Made by a program: the position numbers and the translations under genes. Under the pieces are notes generated by a model that was given only the letters and a program-made list of their open reading frames with translations, ran no database searches and was not told the origin of the DNA. A stretch of 64,000 nt of DNA, from the NCBI GenBank assembly GCA_035222895.1, contig JAVYIG010002526.1:124001-188000 (forward strand), read 5' to 3'. This document shows, piece after piece, positions 60,201 to 64,000 of the stretch. How positions within the stretch are numbered: position 1 is the stretch's first letter; every line of letters begins with the position of its first letter. The stretch comes from Strongylocentrotus droebachiensis (taxonomy: Eukaryota; Echinodermata; Echinoidea; Camarodonta; Strongylocentrotidae).

Positions 60201-61910
60201 TCATATCAAAACAGGCAGGAGATGCTGTACAACCAGAACAGTCACCAAGAAAGAAGATTGGAAGAGGAGGAAATATACCGCATGTGTACACTGCGTCAGC
60301 AAGTGGAGTGGTAACCATAGTATTTATATCTCCCATGATGATGTAAAGTATGACAAGGACTTTAAGGAGCTAATCAACTATTTCATCAATTAATACATTA
60401 ACACAAATCTATGTTATTTTCATGCAATAAAGGTATTTTAATGAAATATCTGATATTCATCCTAAGTTTCAAAAACATTTTTAATGACATAAAAATGAAA
60501 ATACCGAAAATCTGACCACTACATGTTTTTAGTGTGATATTGGGGGTATTGTGCAAACAGGTCTGTTAGAAAGCAAATGAAATTTGTTTCACTCTGTGAA
60601 TTTGTACAGGTATTCCTAATTTGAAAGAAAGCTAACATCCGTTTAACAAAATCTTAAATTTATTAGCGAAATTTCCCCTGCGTAAGATGTTGAAATGTTT
60701 TAAAGAAAAAATAACCCTGTATCATATGACTATAATAGATTTTCTTTGAAGAAGCTCTTTGATATTTTGTATGTTTTTCTGAAGATGCCATGATGTTCAG
60801 ATGTTGTTGCAACTATTTAGTTTAGCTAGTCTATTTAAGTGCAAGGAGCAGTCACGTGTGTTCGATACTTCATGAAAGGCTTGGAATACTCAAGATAAAG
60901 TTTTTATTAGATTTAATTGTTGGCATATTCTTGCACGAAACTGATCATGTTTCATATTTTCTTTCTTAATCTAATACTGAAGGCCGAGTATGCAGTTGTA
61001 GACACAACTAGAGAAGAGAGGAAGAAAGGTCAACCAAGAGCTCACCAAAGAAATATGGTAAGCTCTGGGACATCACCTTTATTCTATGTTAAATGGCAGT
61101 CCTTAACTGTGGGGATAAGTTTCCTCCTTTCCTCCAGTACATTTACTTACTATATACAACATTACATTTCTTTGTTCTTTAATTTTTTTTTGGCAAGAAC
61201 GGTCATTTTGAATATGATCTTGATTTCCAGATACCAATCGACATAATTTCATAGATGCTTTACTTAATTCATATTCTGAGACTGAAATATATTAAAATGA
61301 AAAGTATTTGTTTCTAAGAATACCTTACTCCCGGTTATTTTGAACACTTTCCTAGCTTCAGTTACTTTCTTGCCTCTTTGCACGGTAGCTTGTTTGCCAC
61401 AAATGCAACCCCCCCCCCCCCTAAAAAAGAAAAAAAAAGAAAAAGAAATAGGTATCAAATGACTAAAGTGTTGATTTGTATACGACAATTATTTTACAAA
61501 CTATTTTATTTCCATGCTTGATAAGCTCTATGGCAACCCCTTTAACCCTGGTGTAAAACAATATTTTACTCAATACAGTAATATAATCTTTGTGCCTTTT
61601 GAATATATCTTAAACAATTAATAGAAAGTGGCATCGTTTCTCTTTCATGAATAACTGATGACTGGATAGGATAGGTGTCTATTTCTATGTTCGGTAATTT
61701 GCACTCTGTAACATGATAAAGCACTTTTCATAACAATGAAATGCACTTTAAAAATGATATTGAAAGTAATGAATAGTAAAGTAAGAAGACTGCGATTCAG
61801 TTACTTCTATTTATATCTTGTTATATATCTATTGTTTATAGGCTTACCGTGATCCGGAAGTAGAGTATGCTGTAGTTGACAAGACGAAAAAGAGCCCACG
61901 AGAGAAATAA
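49444..61910 (+). CDS. Multi-exon Ig-domain transmembrane receptor with ITIM-type cytoplasmic tail
   Basis: Twelve exons join in frame: 49444-49495, 49777-50100, 50878-51189, 53785-54090, 54362-54430, 55495-55599, 56316-56596, 56919-57026, 58927-59013, 60215-60310, 60983-61057 and 61842-61910. They total 1884 nt, or 627 residues plus stop, and every intron is GT-AG. Exons 1-6 are joined in phase 1, as is usual for Ig superfamily genes, and exon 7 converts to phase 0 for the tail cassettes. Order: signal peptide (1-17), Ig-like domain (18-125), second Ig-like domain (126-229), cysteine-rich third domain (230-331), stalk (332-354), transmembrane helix (about 356-381) followed by RRWRKK, linker (390-483), then tyrosine-motif exons (484-627). 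The ectodomain has about a dozen N-x-S/T sequons. Tyr492, Tyr529 and Tyr614 sit in V-E-Y-A-(V/T)-V, matching the ITIM pattern (I/V/L/S)xYxx(I/V/L). By family knowledge such tails recruit SH2 phosphatases. That this one does so is inference, and the ligand is unknown. No transcript was available. Confidence 0.86.
49777..50100 (+). CDS. Receptor exon 2: first Ig-like domain (V-type features)
   Basis: The 324 nt phase 1-1 exon has acceptor ggaatctag and donor GTGCGT. It carries the Ig hallmarks: the B-strand Cys in LKMRCNG, the core Trp in FSITWIM, and the F-strand motif LLDARQYVC (D-x-x-x-Y-x-C), ending in NVTIKG at the G strand. Two further Cys (in FFGCPS and GGCEDN) lie between and could form an extra disulphide. 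Sequons NDT, NSS, NVS and NVT are present. The domain is one exon long, as is common for Ig superfamily modules. Confidence 0.85.
50878..51189 (+). CDS. Receptor exon 3: second Ig-like domain
   Basis: 312 nt, phase 1-1, acceptor cccgtcacag, donor GTATTT. Begins EPPVGLTLI. The Ig core is seen as Cys in TTIRCLAN, Trp in VNLQWYP and Cys in TILTCRIEN, ending SITLQVEG. Two more Cys (PNCSD and HPCNEG) repeat the extra-cysteine pattern of the preceding domain. Five sequons (NTT, NTS, NCS, NGT, NTS) suggest heavy glycosylation. Inserting this exon leaves the frame unchanged, so domain loss by exon skipping would be tolerated. Confidence 0.84.
52140..53400 (+). pseudogene. Decayed LINE in receptor intron 3, split by a SINE
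   Basis: Near 52200-52360 the + strand reads an endonuclease end (PTRVTEKSASLLDYI, then GIIISYISDHFPVYI), the SDHxP motif of LINE apurinic endonucleases. Near 52560-52620 it reads QVTTFLGITVDNEFKW, typical of the thumb region of LINE reverse transcriptases. Near 53300-53390 it reads RKSIINQGLITWNSLPHQIK, the usual C-terminal W-N-x-L-P motif. Most of the reverse transcriptase is deleted and frames shift. A SINE lies at 52706-52990 between the last two pieces. It is in the same orientation as the receptor but unrelated to it. Confidence 0.7.
52706..52990 (-). mobile_element. tRNA-derived SINE
   Basis: On the minus strand the head contains a polymerase III B box (GGTTCGAGCC at about 52926-52935) preceded by an A-box-like TGTCGAGTGGATA. 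The body runs through GTAAATGGGTACCTGGCAGG. The 3' end GAGCGCGATAAAAGAACCC is followed by (ATT)n. It interrupts the LINE of intron 3. Confidence 0.7.
53785..54090 (+). CDS. Receptor exon 4: third, cysteine-rich extracellular domain
   Basis: 306 nt, phase 1-1, acceptor tctcgcag, donor GTAAGA. Begins VCVQNLEIF and ends YANVLHG. It has a B-strand-like Cys (ALSCRTN) and a double Cys (SLSCCVSK) where the F-strand Cys would be, but no clear core Trp between them, and a C-terminal cluster YLCPGFC. It has the length and phase of an Ig exon and is probably a divergent Ig fold; a different disulphide-rich fold is possible. It is separated from exon 3 by a 2.6 kb intron containing a decayed LINE and a SINE. 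Confidence 0.72.
54362..54430 (+). CDS. Receptor exon 5: juxtamembrane stalk
   Basis: 69 nt, phase 1-1, acceptor cttttattag, donor GTAGGA. Encodes 23 residues, roughly GSIYLASTDHPQIITVANTV and a short remainder, with no Cys. It links the last extracellular domain to the membrane helix. As a symmetric small exon it could be skipped without a frameshift. Confidence 0.72.
55495..55599 (+). CDS. Receptor exon 6: transmembrane helix and stop-transfer
   Basis: 105 nt, phase 1-1, acceptor tttctctctag, donor GTAACA. About 26 hydrophobic residues (IVSLALYAVGATV onward to VFIFVF) are followed by RRWRKKYN, a strong positive-inside stop-transfer. The helix has no Lys, Arg, Asp or Glu, so the charged residue used by activating receptors to bind ITAM adaptors is absent. 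That agrees with an inhibitory-type receptor. Confidence 0.85.
56316..56596 (+). CDS. Receptor exon 7: membrane-proximal cytoplasmic linker
   Basis: 281 nt, enters in phase 1 and leaves in phase 0, acceptor atgcttacag, donor GTAATA. Encodes about 94 hydrophilic residues with no Tyr. A proline-rich piece (RGALPPIP) resembles an SH3 ligand but does not match the core consensus exactly. This exon is the phase adapter between the phase 1 ectodomain exons and the phase 0 tyrosine-motif exons. Confidence 0.78.
56919..57026 (+). CDS. Receptor exon 8: first ITIM cassette (Tyr492)
   Basis: 108 nt, phase 0-0, acceptor tattttcag, donor GTAAGT. Encodes VPVNPDVEYAVVNKK and a basic remainder ending in LDPEVSSAL. 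V-E-Y-A-V-V fits the ITIM pattern. The downstream LDPEV matches the residues that precede Tyr in the last exon but lacks a Tyr, so it may be the remains of a second motif copy. Confidence 0.84.
57200..57232. repeat. (TA)n microsatellite
   Basis: An uninterrupted TA run in intron 8, about 40 bases before the mariner-like hairpin. Confidence 0.8.
57274..58155. mobile_element. 882 bp mariner-like foldback hairpin in receptor intron 8
   Basis: The two halves are near-complete inverted repeats that meet around 57715 with a loop of about 20 bases. Ends read CAGTGCGTCCCAG and the complement, each flanked by TA (57272-57273 and 58156-58157), the target duplication expected of Tc1/mariner elements. 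No transposase frame is present, so it is a non-autonomous element. Arm differences are few, so it is fairly young or recently homogenised. Transcribed as part of the intron, it would give a long double-stranded RNA stem. Confidence 0.85.
58927..59013 (+). CDS. Receptor exon 9: second ITIM cassette (Tyr529)
   Basis: 87 nt, phase 0-0, acceptor cattgtgtag, donor GTATTA. Encodes SGPLDPSVEYATVNKQ followed by a Ser-rich end (SSNLGSSSAQ). V-E-Y-A-T-V fits the ITIM pattern. The intron before it carries the 882 bp mariner-like hairpin. Confidence 0.83.
60215..60310 (+). CDS. Receptor exon 10: basic/glycine cassette with a non-ITIM Tyr573
   Basis: 96 nt, phase 0-0, acceptor atcaaaacag, donor GTAACC. 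Encodes AGDAVQPEQSPRKK, then IGRGGNIPHVYTASASGV. H-V-Y-T-A-S does not fit the ITIM pattern because position +3 is Ser. The exon length, phase and position match its ITIM neighbours. If the intron is retained, the frame adds about a dozen residues and stops at a TAA near 60345, and AATAAA follows near 60426, so a short-tail isoform is conceivable. Confidence 0.68.
60983..61057 (+). CDS. Receptor exon 11: ITIM-like cassette (Tyr583)
   Basis: 75 nt, phase 0-0, acceptor taatactgaag, donor GTAAGC. Encodes AEYAVVDTTREERKKGQPRA and a short end. The core E-Y-A-V-V-D is the same as in the other cassettes, but Ala replaces the aliphatic residue at position -2 whichever upstream exon is joined. This is a degenerate ITIM. 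The acceptor has a weak pyrimidine tract. Confidence 0.74.
61842..61910 (+). CDS. Receptor exon 12: last ITIM cassette (Tyr614) and stop
   Basis: 69 nt including TAA, acceptor ttgtttatag. Encodes AYRDPEVEYAVVDKTKK and SPREK. The context D-P-E-V-E-Y-A-V-V-D-K is close to that of vertebrate KIR/LILR inhibitory motifs (D-P-x-E-V-T-Y-A-x-L pattern, from family knowledge). The stop codon is 13 residues after the Tyr. Confidence 0.85.
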   Translation, partial: AYRDPEVEYAVVDKTKKSPREK

Positions 61911-63450
61911 TATGAATGATAAGAAAAAACGGTTTATACGATTATTTTGGTAATTGCATCGGCATTTCTTATCCTATGTGTATATCTTATTCCTTGCATA
62001 TGGATTTTGGAGCAATATGAACTCTTAAAGATTACTAAGGGAAGATGCATTTTGTGTTGTTTTGATGTAAAACAAAATTTCAATATATCGTTTCAACCAG
62101 TTGGTCTACAAGTAGGCTTAGAAATATATTTTCCAGCCCAAAATGTAATTAATAGGGCACTTAGATTTCGGTCAGTGTACATATCGCTTTAGGTAAAAAA
62201 GAATTTCTCACCAATTATTTTTTCTCTACATTTAGAGAAGAAAAATGAAAAGAATATATCGTAGCGCAGAATTGAATTTGTATTATCTAAATAAGTACAC
62301 AAAGAAGTCACTTTGGTTTAATTCTACATTGAAGCAACGTAGTGTCATAAATTGATGCATAGTATACAGGGAATAAGAGTCGAAAGTTTGAAATGCGTGA
62401 CAGACTAATATATGTGAAAAGGATTTTGGAGTATCGCTGTAAAAAAAAAATGACTATCAGAGAAAATCTTGGTTATCAAAAGGGAAAGGAACATTTAGGC
62501 GATGATAATTACAAGTGATTGTACTAAACCCCTTCCTTTCTAACTAAAACATTATGAGTCAGTTTACATCTAGCATGTTAGTGAAATCGATGTGTGGTAC
62601 ATATATTTAATTTATAATCAACAGTTATGTTTTATTAATCAAATACTGTAATTTCTAATAGTAGTGTAAATAAACACAATATCATCAAAACGATTGTACA
62701 AAGCATGTTTCAAAAGAGCATATATGTTTAGGATGTTGATACACATATAGATAAAATTATACGAATATGTGCATTGATATCGAAATTTTTCGGTAATGTG
62801 TAATCTTGAATAATTTCTCCAGTTCAAGACTATGTCGATATTTCAGAGAGAGATAGAGAGAAAGAAAGGAGGAGGAGGACAGAGAAAGAGAATAAGAGAG
62901 AAAACTACGTAGATTAGAGAAAATGCTAAAATGCACAAGTTTTTTTTTTTTTTTTTTAAATATCATGCAACATTTTTATATGGAATGGGTGAATTAAGAC
63001 CACTTTGTCGAAAACGTTAATGCGATTGTGTTACGATGGTACTTGGAATATTAACTGATTCATAATGAGTGGAAGTAAATTAAGTATTTAGGTATGTAAA
63101 ACAAATAAATAAGAATACAGATACTTTTGTGCATGATATGATAATCACGTCGCACGGATTACTGTTTTACTCCGACAAATGAAAAACAAAAGCGCAGGGT
63201 GATAGTTATGCAATATAGTATACTTGCTCTATCGTCATAATACAAATGTAGGACTTACATTTCAAATTTTGCGTCGGTATTGATTCATTGTAGATAAGCT
63301 TGTGTCACAAAACAGTGTTTTTTAAAAAAAATATTTTGATACGAAAAAGGAATGCTTTGCACATATATTTATCGTTATTAATAAAGGCAACAGCTAAAAC
63401 TGCATGTAATATTAGCTCGTGTTGATGTGTCATCAGCTCTGCGGTCCCCT
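61911..63450 (+). other. Presumed 3' UTR and downstream AT-rich DNA
   Basis: No gene is seen. An 81-residue open frame at 61947 has no recognisable domain and lies directly after the receptor stop. A short GA-rich patch (62845-62905) and a T run (about 62940-62957) are the only repeats. Confidence 0.4.
62669..62674 (+). promoter_or_regulatory. Candidate polyadenylation signal of the receptor
   Basis: The first clear AATAAA downstream of the stop codon lies about 760 bases into the presumed 3' UTR. Others occur near 63104 and 63380. Which is used cannot be told from sequence. Confidence 0.25.
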
Positions 63451-63477
63451 TATTAAAGTTGTTTACCGAGAAACAAG

Positions 63478-63715
63478 GTAAGAGAAGAGAAAGGAAGAGA
63501 GAGGAAGATAGAATGAAAAAGAAAGATAGAAAGAGAAAGAGCGATATATAGATAGAGAGAGAGAGAGAGACAAAGAAGAGAGAGGGAGAGGAAGATAGAA
63601 AGTGAGAGAGAGAGAGAGGGAGATAATTTCTTTTCTTGGATGTGAGGATTGAGGGAGAGCAAGAGTAAACGATATAGTTAATAACCAGGCTAGAGAGAGA
63701 GAGAGAGAGACAAAC
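63478..63715. repeat. GA-rich microsatellite
   Basis: Two blocks of imperfect (GA)n and GAAAGA repeats, separated by a short unique stretch. Frames read on the minus strand here are simple Ser-Leu strings and are not genes. Confidence 0.8.
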
Positions 63716-64000
63716 AGACGAATAGATGATATAGATTTCTTTCTTAAAGGAAAGTTCATGGGGAAGAGTTAAAGAACATTCCTTGTTGGGCTATTTAAAG
63801 AGCAATTGAAAACGTTATCGGTCAAACTATTTTCGTTCCCAGTATAAATTAGGGGTTGAACAATACCACTAATAAAGTTATGTACTTAAATGTTTGAACT
63901 TCAGTAGTTTCTATGGGTCGGTTATTTGAATTTCACGCAAAAATTATTAAAAAATATAAACGGCAATGTTTGCAACAAAATATACACAGCAATGAACATA

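Noticed and set aside
56919..61910. ITAM interpretation of the tyrosine motifs
   Set aside because: ITAMs need two Yxx(L/I) motifs 6-12 residues apart. Here the canonical tyrosines are tens of residues apart, with Val at +3.
61947..62192. 81-residue frame after the receptor stop
   Set aside because: Lies in the presumed 3' UTR with no domain; a hydrophobic start alone is not evidence of a gene.

Overview
This looks like a stretch of an animal nuclear genome of about 36% GC (estimated by eye). Genes are split by GT-AG introns, and the intergenic DNA holds LINE fragments, tRNA-derived SINEs, many small terminal-inverted-repeat (TIR) elements, foldbacks, minisatellites and long G/C homopolymers. 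The style fits a marine invertebrate deuterostome, perhaps an echinoderm, but that is an impression and I see no decisive species marker.

The best-supported gene fills the right end (49.4-61.9 kb, + strand). Twelve exons with consistent splice phases make a type I membrane receptor of about 627 residues. It has a signal peptide, two clear immunoglobulin-like domains, a third cysteine-rich exon, a stalk, one transmembrane helix and a long cytoplasmic tail. The tail exons are small phase-0 cassettes. Three carry a canonical ITIM-type tyrosine motif (V-E-Y-A-V/T-V) and a fourth carries A-E-Y-A-V-V. The arrangement, with context such as D-P-E-V-E-Y-A-V-V-D-K, resembles inhibitory leukocyte receptors of vertebrates and is the most interesting content of the window.

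A second probable gene is the 3' part of a minus-strand gene at 18.9-20.6 kb. Four exons, two of them only 24 and 23 bases, join in phase and end in an acidic C-terminus. I do not recognise the product.

The rest is mobile and repetitive. From 1-7.9 kb and 14.9-17.6 kb runs a direct array of diverged 1.15-1.55 kb units, rich in TGACGTCA palindromes and in a 27-29 bp hairpin cassette. It is interrupted by a 6.75 kb TIR element (7.92-14.67 kb) with remnants of a Myb/SANT-like exon and a possible SWIM zinc-finger exon. From 18-34 kb come small TIR elements, a 480 bp duplication, a decayed RNase H-bearing LINE (25.8-29.0 kb) split by a minisatellite and SINE, a 95 bp GC-rich tandem array and a dense poly-G cluster. 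From 34-49 kb come nested foldbacks, a 1.3 kb TIR element with a decayed coding exon, and a minus-strand LINE split by a 2.66 kb TTAA-flanked element that contains a 1.2 kb pyrimidine minisatellite. Intron 3 of the receptor holds another LINE with a SINE inside it, and intron 8 holds an 882 bp mariner-like hairpin.
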